Below the pieces are notes generated by a model, which ran no database searches, had not been told where the DNA came from, and saw nothing but the letters and a program-made list of their open reading frames with translations. From positions 1,765,827 to 1,829,826 of the forward strand of contig NW_022985552.1 in the NCBI RefSeq assembly GCF_010093815.1: DNA of 64,000 bases. Direction: 5' to 3'. Source of the DNA: Pseudovirgaria hyperparasitica. Taxonomy: Eukaryota; Ascomycota; Dothideomycetes; Acrospermales; Acrospermaceae. Shown here piece by piece: positions 1 through 11,938 of the stretch (position 1 is the first letter of the stretch; every line of letters begins with the position of its first letter). The position numbers were made by a program, and so were the translations under genes.

Positions 1-189
1 CTTCTGTAGGCTTGTCTCGGATTCAGACTCTGAAGGTGTGCCGTAGAAACGCTCGCGGAATTCCGATACGCCCTTGAGCTCGTCGTCGGAGCGCTTCGGC
101 CTCGGTGGGTTCGGCCATACCCAGTCGTTCCGGACGTTGTCCTGATAGAAACGACGAGCCTGCCGGGCAGCGCTCTGGTTTGTGTCCAT
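1..189 (-). CDS. Unrecognised protein, N-terminal 63 residues only
   Basis: An open frame starts with ATG at 187-189 and runs off the left edge without a stop. The 63 visible residues are hydrophilic: a start MDTNQSAARQARRFYQDNV, then a Trp/Pro patch (WVWPNPPRP) and a Glu/Ser-rich stretch near the window end. There is no signal peptide or membrane segment in this part. I do not recognise the family; the start looks like that of a cytosolic or nuclear fungal protein. It reads in the same direction as the phospholipase D gene, which ends about 570 bases further right. Splicing inside the visible part cannot be excluded but is not needed. Confidence 0.5.
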   Translation of the reverse strand, partial: MDTNQSAARQARRFYQDNVRNDWVWPNPPRPKRSDDELKGVSEFRERFYGTPSESESETSLQK

Positions 190-757
190 TGGGAAACGGC
201 TGAGGAACGACTGTGAAAGAAATCGTATAGTATGGCCAGCGAAGTGAGCGAGTGGAGAGTGAAGAGTGGTGGGCGTGCACAATTGCAGCGTGTAGACGGC
301 GTGCTTGGAAGCTGGTAGTGGTGACGGTGCACGGGCTAAAGTGTGGGGGGAGTATGGGCCAAGGTTCAAGGGAGGTCCGGAAGCCGGTGGTCTAGCCTTG
401 TCTTGCAAAGACTGAGGCTGGGCCCTAGCTCCAACGCCGGTGAAGCTGTCGCGTGTCGCGTTCGTGCGGTGAATGTTGATGCCAGAGCATTATTTAGAGG
501 TGGCAGAAGGGTGGTGTGAGAAAGTGTGTATATTAGTAATGCAGTTAAAACCTGAGCAAAAGTGTAACTAGCGGTCGTCGTCTTTCGGGCCTACGAGACG
601 GTCACAACCCCATAATAAGCAATAATAAGCCACGATATAATTATGATGGTTCGAGGGCCGGATGATCCAGCAAGGCGTCTCAGGCAACAAGGCAGCTAGG
701 CAGCCAGGCAGGTAATGGGCTGACACCAGATCAATTATCTTGCCGCCCGTCTAAAGT
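190..757. other. Intergenic spacer, 568 bases
   Basis: This is the promoter side of the truncated left gene and the 3' flank of phospholipase D. It is AT-rich around 530-660 and holds only short simple repeats such as the AGGCAG/CCAGGCAG run near 690-715. I see no gene here. Confidence 0.6.
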
Positions 758-3551
758 CTACGTATAGATACTCTCCGTAATATTGTTGACCTGCAAGCCC
801 TTTTCCGCCATCTCTGCATTCTCCAGGAATGTCAGAGGCATCCACACCAGGTGGCCTCGGATCTTGTCCAGCTCGGTCCTGATCTGCTCGACGCTCTTGT
901 CCTTGCCGAAGATATGGCCTTGTTTCTGCGCACCGGGAGGCAGGAACTTGGCATAGTCATCAAAGGACTTGATGGCGTCGTCCGGATCTGCGTGGAACAA
1001 GTCTCGGAACACTTCTGTATTTGTCGTGGCTTGACTAGTCCACATGTTCCACACATCGTCTGAGAGAGGGTCGGCGACAAAGTCCCAGTCTTCACCCTCC
1101 TCATAGCGGTTGGGTGAGTGCGTAGGTGGCTCGGCGTTTGGGTCGTCTTTGGCGTCAAGGGGAAGGTTGGGAAGCAGTCCAAGGTGCTCCATCCATAGTG
1201 TCCGGCGAAGTGTTGCAGCGTGGTGACCAGCCTGATACGACCGACCGTCCATTTTTGACTCCAAAACCTTCGTGTCGGTCATGACAATCGACAGTTCGGA
1301 GTCGTGGTAGCCGAGCTGTGACCGATCGTTGATGTTTGAGCTCCCGCAAACAGCAATCTTGTCATCGACGATGAGAAGCTTCGCGTGGATGTAGAGCTCC
1401 TCTTGCACGTAGTTGTCGATTTCTTGCTGAGAAGACTGCTCACTCCATCCCAGCTCGCTGACCTTCTTCTCTCCCTTAAGCGCACTCTTTGCGATACTGT
1501 CTTTGGACTCTGGTCCTTCCGCCTCCCCGCTAATACCGGCATGTTCACGCGCTGCTTCAAAGCGGCGTTTCTTATCGATCGTAGCCTCTTTAGCCGCATC
1601 GTTTGCATCGTCCGAGTCATAGCCGCCCTCACTTTCGCTCGATGAGTCTCCCGCTGCGCCTGAAACTCCAGTGCCCATGATCTCCTGCGCCTCGGCGCGC
1701 TGGACGTCTTGATACTTGACCCCGGACTTCTCCTCTTGTACCTTCATAGCTGGGGTAAAGTTCAGGCGATCATAGGAGCGGAGATTGAATACATAGACGT
1801 GTTCTGTAGTCATCAGTATTGATCTTTACGCTACCATATAGTAGCACTCACGAGTGGGATCAACGCCCTGCGCCTTGATTTGTTCCATGATACTGTTTTT
1901 GCCGCGATTGATAGACTTGTATTGATAGTCCATGATCGCGCGTGTTCCCATTGCAGCGTCATCTCTGAGGTCGCCAGCAAAACCAGGAATGGCAGGAATG
2001 ACGATTATCACTCTAAACTTCCTGTTCTCCTTACCAGCACGTACACAAGCATCGACAATAGCCTTGCCAATTTGGTTGTGAATCGGAGTCTGATCCTCAC
2101 CAGTCGCGGTGACTATTCATGTATCAATACCGTTCAGGGGACTTTTCTCGGAATCGACTCACTGAAGAATTGGTTCTCAATGTAAACATAGTGCTGTGCG
2201 TTACGAATGACTTCGCAGTAAGCATTCTGAATGCTGTGCTCGGGTGGGTCAAGACCGCTACTCCAGTCGGCACTACTCCGTACAATCTGAGCGTGGACAG
2301 TGCCCTGATCACTGCCAATGTTCTTGCTACTCAGTGGTGTCAGAGGGTGCTTGACGTATTCACCGACAGGGTATTTTGGTCGCTGAACCCCGACCAGATC
2401 CTCATCGTCACCCTGACGGCCTTCAAGCTCGAGCCAGTCGAATGGCTCGTCTCGCTTGTATTTGTCGCGCTTGCAAAAGTTCCAGCGTAGAACAAAATGC
2501 TCCGCAATGTCGTAAACACACGGCCCAACAAGTGCCATTGCAACGTCATGCCATGGCATACGTCCATACTCGGCCTTTGATAGTTCGTTCGTCTTCCAGT
2601 CCTCTACGGTCTGGAAATCCATGATGCGATTGTTGTTGAAATCTTGTCCTGGAAAGATTTCGTTCTGCACGCCGGCCGGGTGCACATCCGAAAGTGGATG
2701 GTCCTTTGAGTCCCATCTTCCGAAGCAAAGGTCAAGGCCACCAATGAACGCCAAATTATAGTCAATCACTATGAACTTCTCATGATGTGCCTAAGGTGCT
2801 GTCAGCTTCGCGAGTCACGGTTCGTCAGAGGAGAAATTCATGGCATACCCAGTAGAAAGTCATGTCTCCGGCATTCTCGAAGACGTTATGATCCGGATGG
2901 CGCATGATCTTGATATTACCATACCCTGGCGTGCCCTCTGGACATAATGCTCGTAGTGCGTGCTTCGTGTGCGCGCTGTTGCAAGTCAATGCTTGCTGCA
3001 CCTCCTTGTACACGATCACGTAGATTTTGACGCCAGCCTCTGCTTTTCGCTTCAGCACCTGATCAAGCCTCCATTCTTGGTTAAAGTATGGCGGCCTCCG
3101 TAGAAACTGTTTCTGTCAGGTGGAGGGCCGACCAGATCCACGGAATTGAACTCACCAGCTCTGGGGAGAGCCACCAATCTGCGATATAAATAGTCTCTTT
3201 TGCCTCTTCTAGTGCGGTCGACACTGCCCAGTAGTAGTCGCGACCGTCCACGTACCACTTGACATTGTTACCGTCACGTTCGGGCGCAAAACTCCCAAAG
3301 CGATGCTCTGCTGCTATCCTTTTCCTCTTCTCGTCCGTGATCTTCTCATGCTCCTCGTCATGGCGATGGTTGGAGTTGATGAGGTTGGCAAACTTGCCGA
3401 TCTTGTGCTTCAAGTGCGTAGCCTCCTCCTTGAAGCCGCCGATGTGCGTATCCTTGAGCTTCTCTCGCAGGTCTGAGAAGGGATGCTTCAGCGTGTCCTT
3501 GATCTTCTCTGATTTCGAGCCCGGGCCTGCAATATCGGTCTTACTCGTCAT
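758..3551 (-). CDS. PLD1: Phospholipase D (two HKD motifs), 862 aa, five exons
   Basis: Cleaves phosphatidylcholine-type lipids to phosphatidic acid and head group. Exons by splice and frame: 3156-3551, 2849-3106, 2163-2790, 1852-2112, 758-1803; introns are 48-58 bases. The joined protein is 862 residues. Both catalytic HxKxxxxD motifs are present: H221-E-K223...D228, brought together by the third-exon acceptor, and H654-A-K656...D661. Other family blocks are visible, such as YIENQFF and the GSSNINDRS block after the second motif. No PX or PH domain precedes the catalytic core, so the architecture is that of the shorter mould PLD (Aspergillus PldA type) and not yeast Spo14. Between the second catalytic half and the motif lies an acidic Ser/Glu/Asp insertion at about residues 555-625. 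Membrane recruitment therefore probably relies on the basic N-terminus; that is inference. Confidence 0.93.
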
Positions 3552-6500
3552 GTTTGATGCGGTGCTGAAGGTGATATACGTGAAAGTCTACAGGCAGCAC
3601 GTCGACCGAGATGTTGTCCAATCACTGCAACCAACGAACGACAATGAACGACGCAAAAAGCAGTATACACGTGAATGCAGGCGAGTGAAGAGACTGTCGT
3701 CGGCAGGCGTGTCCTTGTTTCTCACACATGTACTAGGCCCTGTAGGGTGGGACCTGGATGTACGTCATGCCGGCTGGCGGGGCACCACTGCCTTGGCAGC
3801 TGTCGGAAACGTCTCCCGGGTGCTTGACGCTGATCCTCAATGGTCCAAGCCACAGCTTCGTTCATGTGGCACAGTGGCTGAGAGTGTACAATTGCTGTAT
3901 CAAGCTCGGGCAGCCTGTCAGTCGAAACACGAACTCTGGCTGACAGCACATAAAAGAACATGCGAAGAGATCCCACTCGCAAACAAGTCTTCGTCAGAGC
4001 TCCACAACTCGTATTTATTCAATGCATAACCATCTTGAAGTAGGCCATGAATGATCTGTATGTTGCATTGGATACCAGAACGCTCACAGGATCTTGTACC
4101 ATTGGATCCTATGAACATGTGCCCTTCGACCGCCGCAATAGTTGATCATAGGTATAGCACATAGTGTACATGATTACATTTACCACCGAGCCTGAAAACA
4201 TATCTCAAAGTCTCAATCCAAGCACAATCCATATTGTTCTAGGACGCAAGAACGCCCATTCAGGCTGTTGATCATGGAGACCGGTCGGATTTCTGTTCAT
4301 GGTCAATGAACGGTGCCACGCCAGCTCTATCCCTAAGACATATCGTCCGTCTGGAACCCGTGCTATGACCGCGCATTATCACCGAGAAGCAGGTACTGCT
4401 CAATGTGATGAGCCCTAGCCAATGCTCAGTTGATTCTTTCCGTTCGACCTAGTAGTGTTCGAATACATGAAACAACAGTACTGTTTCGAAAGAGGCCATG
4501 GAAGCGGACAGAGATGATGCGAAAGACAAGACACGAGAGCAGAATGCTCATGAAACGCAGAGACAGGCGGAGACAGGAAGCTAGTGTACCCAAATCCTAA
4601 AGCCGATCTGTACATCATCACATAATAGACTTGAACCTCCTCTCAAAACAATAGAGAGACTAGGATATGAGCGATTGAACATGATGAAATTAGCAAAATG
4701 GAACCGTTGGGGGAACTTGATTGCATGTTTAATTGGTAGGTAAATTGCTTCTTTACTTGTTTGCTGGTATATGAACAGTGAGATTTGAGGGTTTTGAGAT
4801 TCCTTGACGGGGCATGTGAGTAGTATGTGAATTGAGTAACTTCCTGATGGTATACATGACCGTATAATAATACTGTAACAAAGTGACCAAGTAATACCCA
4901 ACACATCACGCGAAACCGCAGATATCCAAAAACAGTAAAGATACAAAAGATCTGCCACTGGAAGGCAAAAGACAACGCCGTACTAGGCTCTATATATATC
5001 GCGAAACACATCCAGCCCTACTGAAACAGATCCCTAGCACATCGTATCGATCCCACAGAAAAGCATTCCACGGCCCCCGTCCGCGTCTCACGCCTATCTA
5101 CAAATGAAACAAGCCACGCACCGCAAAAACATGCATTCACACAGGGCCACGACGTCGTCTCGCCGCCAGCCATACACTAACAATCCTAGATACGCAGATA
5201 ACGATCACCAAACGACACTCAATCAACGACAGCAAACGGCAATCCTCACATTCCGATAAAGTCCCTTTTCCCGCCCCTCGTGGACAAGGACCAGTAGTAT
5301 CCCTGCCCAGCCAATTCAGCGCGGGACGTTTTTGGTTTCCGTTTTATGCAAAAAACAAAAAAAACGACACTGTTTAGATACGAGCGGGCGAATGGGCGAG
5401 TGGACGGATGGGCGAACGCAGGGCGGCACACATATACTTACTTACTTACTTACACACGTACACACACATACGCACGCACGGGATCCAAGAGCGGCACCGG
5501 CCCGCCAATGGGAGTTTTGGATCTGACAGCTTGTCAGATTGCCTGTCTGGCTGTCGGTCATCAGGAGTGGCAAAGGGGCGTCGTCGAAGGGGTGCCAGAG
5601 GGGTGTGAGCATGAGAGTGTGGCACTTTCAGCTCGACAGGCTCTGCGGCGTCTGTCTGTCTGGCTGTCTGGTCTTGTCTTGTCTTGTCTATCTGTCTCAT
5701 TACACACACACACATACGCATACATACATACATACATACATACATACACATCACCGGCGTCAACACCACCAATCCAGCAGTCCAGCCAGCCAGCCAGCCA
5801 GTAGAAGCAGAAGCAGAAGCAGAAGCAGAAGCAGAAGCAGAAGCAGAAGCAGAAGCAGAAGCAGAAGCAGCAACAACACATGCCGTAACACCCACCTCAC
5901 CCACCACTATCATCCCCCATCACTCAAACACGGATAACTTATTCCTCGTCCACCATACCATACCATACCACACCACACCACACCATACTATCCAGGCAAA
6001 GATGATACCCTTTCCTTCCCCTGTCCTATATAACACACAATCACAAACACCCATCCACACCCCCCGCGCCCCTCTCCTACGCCATCTCTCCCCACCCCCC
6101 TGCGACTTGCGGGACAGGAAGACAGGGACAGGGGGTTCACGCAGGCGCAGGCGAAGCGTTGCTCAGAGGAGGCGAACGAAGGCTGTCTTGGCTGCGAGTG
6201 AGTGAGTGAGTGAGTGAATGATGGATTGTGGACGGCCAGTGTCAGGGCCAGTAGAGAGTAGGTACAAGGGGTGAGGAGAGGGACCATCCTCCCCCCTCCG
6301 TCTCACTCTCACTCTCACGCTCAAACAGTAGGCAGTTGTGCTTCACATTTGATACATGGCCAGACAGGCAGGGGGGGAGTCACGACATGGCTGGACGACA
6401 GAACACAACAGTCAACAGGACAGTAATGCTCGGCCGAATACGCAGTTGAATGGATATATCCTCTGTTGTGTCGCGGGGACGCAAGGGGTAGTAGGTATTA

Positions 6501-6759
6501 CGGCGAGAAATTCTGCGGAGACAAGATGGCAGAGAGCGGGAAAAGAGTAGAGAATATGCGAAACCAGGGGAAGTATGTACAATATATCAGTGAAAGAAGG
6601 ATATGCGAATCAGGGACCGGGCGTGTAATGTTAGTTTATGTGTGAAACGCAAGTAAGTACGAAAGAAAGAAAGAAAGAGAGAAAAAGAGAAGAGAAGGAG
6701 ACGAAAAGAAAACCATCCACCCGGTGGCGGCAGAGGCGTCAGAAAGGGACCTCAGTTGA
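3552..6759. other. Gene-poor spacer left of the transposon
   Basis: About 3.2 kb upstream of phospholipase D with no supportable gene. The first 500 bases are ordinary sequence and probably hold the PLD promoter. From about 5340 on it becomes microsatellite-rich: CTTA runs near 5430-5450, CA/TACA runs at 5701-5750, CCAG at 5783-5800, AGAAGC at 5803-5868, CACAC/CCATA runs near 5955-5990 and GAAA near 6660-6700. Frames across these repeats give only low-complexity peptides. Confidence 0.55.
5803..5868. repeat. Hexanucleotide microsatellite (AGAAGC)11
   Basis: Eleven perfect copies of AGAAGC fill 66 bases, directly after a CCAG tetranucleotide run. Read on plus it would encode alternating Glu-Ala, but no gene structure surrounds it. 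Confidence 0.95.
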
Positions 6760-6767
6760 CAGAACTC
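6760..6767. other. Left target-site duplication of the TIR element
   Basis: CAGAACTC lies immediately outside the left terminal inverted repeat and recurs exactly at 7497-7504 outside the right one. Eight bases is the duplication length typical of hAT-superfamily transposition. Confidence 0.75.
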
Positions 6768-6869
6768 GAGGGTTACTCAAGCGTCCAGCTGTATTATGTA
6801 TACTATACGAGGCGGCTATTATACGTAATATCTAAGCCGTCTTACTAAGTAATATAGAATAAGCTTAAA

Positions 6870-7310
6870 GCACGTGTATATCCGTAGCCTATAAGGTTTA
6901 AATTAGTCAAAAACACGTGTAATTAGTGTTGTGTGTTGTTTTGAAGCCTGTGAGGTCAAAATCAGTCAAAATCAGTCAAAAACACGTGTAATCAGTGTTG
7001 TTTTGAAGCCTGCAAGGTCAAAATCAGTCAAAATCAGTNNNNNNNNNNNNNNNNNNNNNNNNNNNNNNNNNNNNNNNNNNNNNNNNNNNNNNNNNNNNNN
7101 NNNNNNNNNNNNNNNNNNNNNNNNNNNNNNNNNNNNNNNNNNNNNNNNNNNNNNNNNNNNNNNNNNNNNNNNNNNNNNNNNNNNNNNNNNNNNNNNNNNN
7201 NNNNNNNNNNNNNNNNNNNNGTCAAAATCAGTCAAAATCAGTCAAAATCAGTCAAAAATACGTGTATATATGTTATTTTAAAGCCTATAAGGTTAAAATT
7301 AGTTAAAATT
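6870..7310. repeat. Internal satellite with GTCAAAATCA core, RIP-decayed at both ends
   Basis: The repeating block contains CACGTGTA, TGTTTTGAAGCC, AAGG and then several GTCAAAATCA decamers. Inner copies at 6930-7038 and 7221-7255 are intact. The outermost copies (6870-6910 and 7256-7310) carry TTAAAATTA in place of TCAAAATCA, and TTATTTTAAAGCCTATAAGG in place of TTGTTTTGAAGCCTGCAAGG. The changes are CpA to TpA or TpG to TpA. Confidence 0.85.
7039..7220. other. Assembly gap (182 Ns) inside the satellite
   Basis: A run of Ns lies exactly where the GTCAAAATCA decamer array is densest. The assembly probably collapsed or broke on identical copies, so the stated gap length need not be real. Confidence 0.98.
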
Positions 7311-7496
7311 ATATATACTATAGAGAGAGAGGAGAAGGAAGAGAGGGAGAGAGAAAGAGAAAGAGAGAAGAATAAGAGGCGGATAGAAGTGTACCAGAGA
7401 TTACTTCGGCTAAACTAATGACTACATGATTACTCAGTAAAGCTTTGTTTCGAACATTTAGAACACTAAAATACGCTGGACGCTTGAGGAACCCTC

Positions 7497-7504
7497 CAGA
7501 ACTC
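7497..7504. other. Right target-site duplication of the TIR element
   Basis: CAGAACTC directly follows the right inverted repeat and matches 6760-6767 exactly. Confidence 0.75.
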
Positions 7505-8616
7505 ACTTCCCTCACAGATGGACACTACTGCTAAAACTGCAAACACGCTTCTCACAGCACACGCCGCCCCCTCCCTCACTCACCCCCCCCGAGCCGCCCG
7601 AGGACGAGGGGAGGACGGCGGCCGGCCGTGCGAATCGCAGATCGCAGATCGCGAATCGTAAAATCGTGAAATCGCATAATTGATTGGGGAAGGAGGGGCG
7701 GGTGGCCCACAAAGGGTGCGGGATCTTAGTTACTTGCTCTTTCCTTGCTTTATCTTGTCGTGCCTGGCGTTGCGTTGCGTTGCCTTGACAATGCGAGGTT
7801 GGGTGTTGAGGATGGAGGGATTCATGGCTGGCTGGGCGCTGGTATGTGTATGTATTGATTTATTTTTTGTTCGTGCCTATCTACTACTTGCCTGCCTATC
7901 GGTCTCCTCCCCTTTCTTTCCCGTCTCTCGTCCTAGGTATGAGTATGGCATGAGGAGTATATGTCATAGCAATGAATCTCTCCTAACTTGTAAACGAACA
8001 CACAATATCATCATCACTTGATTCATGCATGCAAAGTGGTGTCAATGTGCCAACGTGCCAATGTGCCAGTGTGCATGCAACCTGTCGGCCAGCAGACCGA
8101 GCCAGCCAGCCAGCCAGCCAGCGAGCGAGCGAATCTGCCAATCTGCAAGACACGAGGAAAAGAGAAGAAAAAGAAAAAGACAGAGACAGAGACAAAGACA
8201 CAAAGAACAAGACACAAAAAAGCGTTAAGAAAATCCAAGAAAGTAAAAACAAGACAAAAACGAGAGCAATATTTGTCAAAAAAAAAACCCTCCCCCAATC
8301 GTCGTCACACTGCAGAAACTGGTCGGTGCCAAAACCAAAAAAAAAGCCCGGAAGCCAAAAACTCAAAAAACTCTAAAAGCCGAAAGCCAAGAATGTAAAA
8401 TAACGTGCCTAGGAGGAGGAGGGGCTGGGATGCAATTGCAATACATACATATGGAAAGACATACGATATAATTACATGACATACAATTCCTTCTTCTTCT
8501 TCTTCATCTCCTTCTTATAGGTAGGTACATAACAACTGCCCACTACCTCTCTCTCTCATCATCTCTACCCGCCATCTCGCCTATCTGCCTGTCTGCTGCC
8601 CGTAGTCTCGATATGG

Positions 8617-8652
8617 CGCACGCACGCACGCACGCACGCACGTACGCACGCA
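8617..8652. repeat. CACG tetranucleotide repeat
   Basis: About nine copies of CACG with one T substitution, followed by CACT/CACG variants. Confidence 0.9.
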
Positions 8653-9226
8653 CTCACGAGCCCAGCCATACGGGACGAAGTCCAGAATTCCAAATGGTTC
8701 GTCTCGGCATCGGCAGTCTGTCTCGCCTGTTTTCTCCCCCCGTGCTCTCGTCCCCTCTTCGGATCTCTCCTGCGTACTGTTTGGATGTTGACGTTGGGGC
8801 TTTACCTGGGTTGTGTGTGCGTGTGTGCATTGGCTTGGTTGTTGTAATTGGAGTACGGGGATAGTATTTATCTGGCTGTCTGGTTGACTGGCTAGCTATC
8901 CGGCAAGCAAGAACTACATACTACATACTACATACCACCACGAACCAAATACCAACGACCAAGCCCGCCCGCGCAAACAGACGTTTGAAAAACTCCAGAT
9001 CCAGACATTCATCGCCAACGGCCGTGTGTTTAGCGCTTCGGGGGCTTGAAGGGCTTGTGGGGGGGTGTAATTCAGTTCGGAAAGGGCAAGATCAGATCTG
9101 CACGAACGGTTTTATTCTTCTTTCTGTTTTTATAGTTTTTTTTTTCTTGGGCGAACATCTCGGCATAGCTATGTGCGTGCGTAGGTTCAGTCGGTCGTTT
9201 AGAGGTTGAAAAAAAAAAGGGGTTGA

Positions 9227-9256
<30 letters not shown>
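9227..9256. repeat. Trinucleotide repeat (GAC)10
   Basis: Ten uninterrupted GAC copies follow a run of A. No gene structure is visible around them. Confidence 0.95.
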
Positions 9257-9257
<1 letters not shown>

Positions 9258-9730
9258 TAATTGTTGAGAGACAACATGCGTCTGTTCTATTTCATTCTAT
9301 TATGCCCCCCCGTGTATCTATCCATCCTTGATCAATACTAGGTACTACGAAGAAGGACAAAAGACTAGAAAAGTCCCGACTGTTGTTGACACAGGGCACG
9401 GCACGCACACCCACGCACGCAATGACAGACGTTCGGCCGAGGGTCTGGTGTGTCGTAGCCAGCTAGCCGACCTGCCATTGGCTAGTAAGACACTTTCCGC
9501 GGAGTACAACAGGACCTGTTCCTGTCTAGACATCTAGATGGTCACATGTGTACACAGTGTGCGGATAGCAGGGCAAAGAAAGGCAGGGTAGGGTCAGGGT
9601 CAGGGCAAGGTAGATGGATGGATGGATGGATGGAATAGGCAATAAACCATCTAATTGCCCAGGTCAAAGAACCCCTGCCCGGAGTAGAGCGGGACAGGAC
9701 ACAGCGGTCGGTTGGGATCAGAAAGAAAGA

Positions 9731-9758
9731 AAGCAAGCAAGCAAGCAAGCAAGCAAGC
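9731..9758. repeat. Tetranucleotide repeat (AAGC)7
   Basis: Seven AAGC copies follow GAAA copies and lead into an A-rich purine tract. Confidence 0.93.
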
Positions 9759-11868
9759 AGGAAAGAAGAAAGAAAAAAAGGATGAAAGTTTGGGATTGGC
9801 GATGTTCCCCGGGATCATGGGTTATCAGAGTTGTTCGCCATGGCAGACAGGCACGGGCAGAGCAGGGCGATTAAGGGCAGGGCAAGTAAGGGAGCACGGC
9901 AGCGCTAGTCCCGAAGCAGGGAGTGCAAGCCTTTGGTGAAAGGAGACTCGGGGTCGGACATGGCGGGGCGTCCTCCTCCTCCACGACGACGACGCGCAGT
10001 CAGTAGTCAGGTCCCCTGTCCGGCTGTTCGTGCTGCACATACAGGGTCGACCGAACAAATTAATACCAGCATGGGTGGTGGCTTAGAAGGAAAAGATTTG
10101 TTATTACAGTATAGTAAAAGTAGCACCGGAAGGAATGAAGGAATGACCTCTATTAGCGAGCCAAGCAAGAAAAAGAGAGAGAGGCCCAGCTGAAAGGAGA
10201 TTAACGAGGAGGAAGAGAGAGAGAGAGATTATGCCGAAAAGCTATAAACGGAAATGCTCGGTGCGAAGAGATGGGGTAGGAATGCTGGGTCCTGGTCCTG
10301 GTCCCTTGGGATAGTGTAGTAATTAGTAGAGAGGACGAGCAGAGTAGAGTAGAGTAAGTGTGTGGAGTGTGTAGAGAATAGAATAGAGAGTTATTGGAAA
10401 AGACCGGGATAGCTGCGATCAAAGAAGATCAAGGGATCTGATGCAGAGCAGATGCATCATCCCATCATCCAGCATATCCATGCCATGTCTTCTACCCTGT
10501 CCCCCCCTCCCCCCCCCCCCCTCCTTTGTCTCGTTTCCCGAAACCCCCCAATGACAGGCCAAGCAGCTGGACGGTGACGTTGACGTTGCTGGGGCTCCTT
10601 GCGCGCCGGGCGGCAGCCCGCCCGTTTGATAGGCGTAGACCCAGATTACTGAACACTTGGGTACTTGGGAGCAGCTAGTCGGCCAGCCAGCCAGCCAGCC
10701 TACCAGTGCCCAGTGGGAGCAGCCCATCACTTTCTCGAATGCTAAACCGCGAGTCGGTCGTGCATGTTCCCATGTTCCATGTCCACATGTGTAATGTCAT
10801 CCACCACACTCGAAGTGAGCGGCGGCTAAACGTGAGAGATGGGAAAAGATGGCATTGTGTTGTGTTGTGAGCGAGTCATAGCTGGCCTGATCGGCGCCCG
10901 TCAATGTGTCGCGCAACCAGCAAGCAGCGACGACGGCGCGCGAAAAGATGGCAGCGGGCAAAGGCGATCAGGTCCCCATAATAATCAATAATATATATCC
11001 AAAAGACATGACTCTTTTCTCAAGTCGCAATGTCGCTTGGTTGTCGTTGTGCATTGTTCAAGAAAACAGGAGGGAGACCAGGCACGAGCATCCGAGCAGA
11101 TGGCGTCTACCCGCTGCTGTCGCTGCTGCTGGGGCTCCGTGCTGTCGGGTCCAGCAGCAAGATTTTTGACACCCGTTGCCCGCGCGTACTGTAGGTGCCA
11201 GCTGTGTGGTGAGTGGGTGGCTGTGGCTGTGGCTCTGCTCTTTGCCGACGACGCCAGCACTTGGATCCACGGGCATATGCTGCTTCATTACATACGATCC
11301 GTTTCACATCCATGAATGGCATACGCTGCTTAATCAACACAATCATACATACCAGCACACATTGCTATGTACCGTACATCTAAACAAGGAGGAGGAACGC
11401 GCGCGCAGAAAGGCCAGTCATGATTGGCCCCGGAAGCAGCGGCGAGAGAAGGGCCTTTGATATGCTCTCGTTAATCTGGTGATGGAAGAAGCCGACGACG
11501 ACGACGACGACGGATGATGGCTGGATGGGATGTTTGATCTATGTTGTGGATCCAGCAGCAAAGCAGCCCCCCTCCCCCTGCCAGTCCCTTGCCCTGGCTT
11601 GTCCGAGATGGTGGGATCCCAGAGATCTATACAATCTCCATCGTACAAAGAAACGGAAACCCATTTCTGGTCGCGCGCACAGATCCATGCTCGAACTAGC
11701 GAGGGATGTAAGTAGTCGTAGGTACCTCGATTGACTGGCATGGGGATCCCGTATGGGCATGCTTGTTTGGGAAAGCACAGTTGTTGTTGATGTTACACGG
11801 AATGGAATTGCAGGTGATGGCATGTCTCATTTCCATCAGTCGCAGCAGCAGTGTACATCCGGTATGGT

Positions 11869-11938
11869 ATCCAGCATCTAGCATCCAGCATCCAGCATCC
11901 AGCATCCAGCATCCAGCATCCAGCATCCAGCATCCAGC
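11869..11938. repeat. Heptanucleotide array (ATCCAGC)10
   Basis: Ten head-to-tail 7-base copies span 70 bases; the second copy reads ATCTAGC and the others are perfect. Because seven is not a multiple of three, the reading frame rotates every copy, which argues against a coding role. Confidence 0.95.

Larger units (their letters stand above)
6768..7496. mobile_element. Non-autonomous TIR transposon (hAT-like MITE) with internal satellite
   Basis: The left end at 6768-6794 begins GAGGGTTACTCAAGCGTCCA. The right end at 7471-7496 is its reverse complement apart from one mismatch (A/C at the eighth base) and one extra T on the left. Both ends are flanked by the same 8-mer, CAGAACTC. The element is about 730 bases as drawn, but a 182-base run of Ns lies inside, so its true size is unknown. 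It holds no open frame for a transposase. The core is a tandem satellite (see 6870-7310) followed by a purine-rich GAGA tract at 7321-7380. hAT assignment rests on the 8-base duplication and an A-G-x-G start of the inverted repeat; other families cannot be excluded. Confidence 0.75.

Noticed and set aside
758-5000. Secondary-metabolite or other gene cluster at the left end
   Set aside because: Phospholipase D is a housekeeping lipid enzyme and no synthase, transporter or cluster regulator is next to it.
5684-6205. Plus-strand frame with a Glu-Ala repeat
   Set aside because: It is only the AGAAGC microsatellite translated. No codon bias, splice signals or conserved flanks support a gene.
6931-7281. 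Frames across 7039-7220
   Set aside because: They exist only because Ns contain no stop codon.
11869-11938. CRISPR array
   Set aside because: Contiguous 7-base units with no spacers, in a eukaryote.
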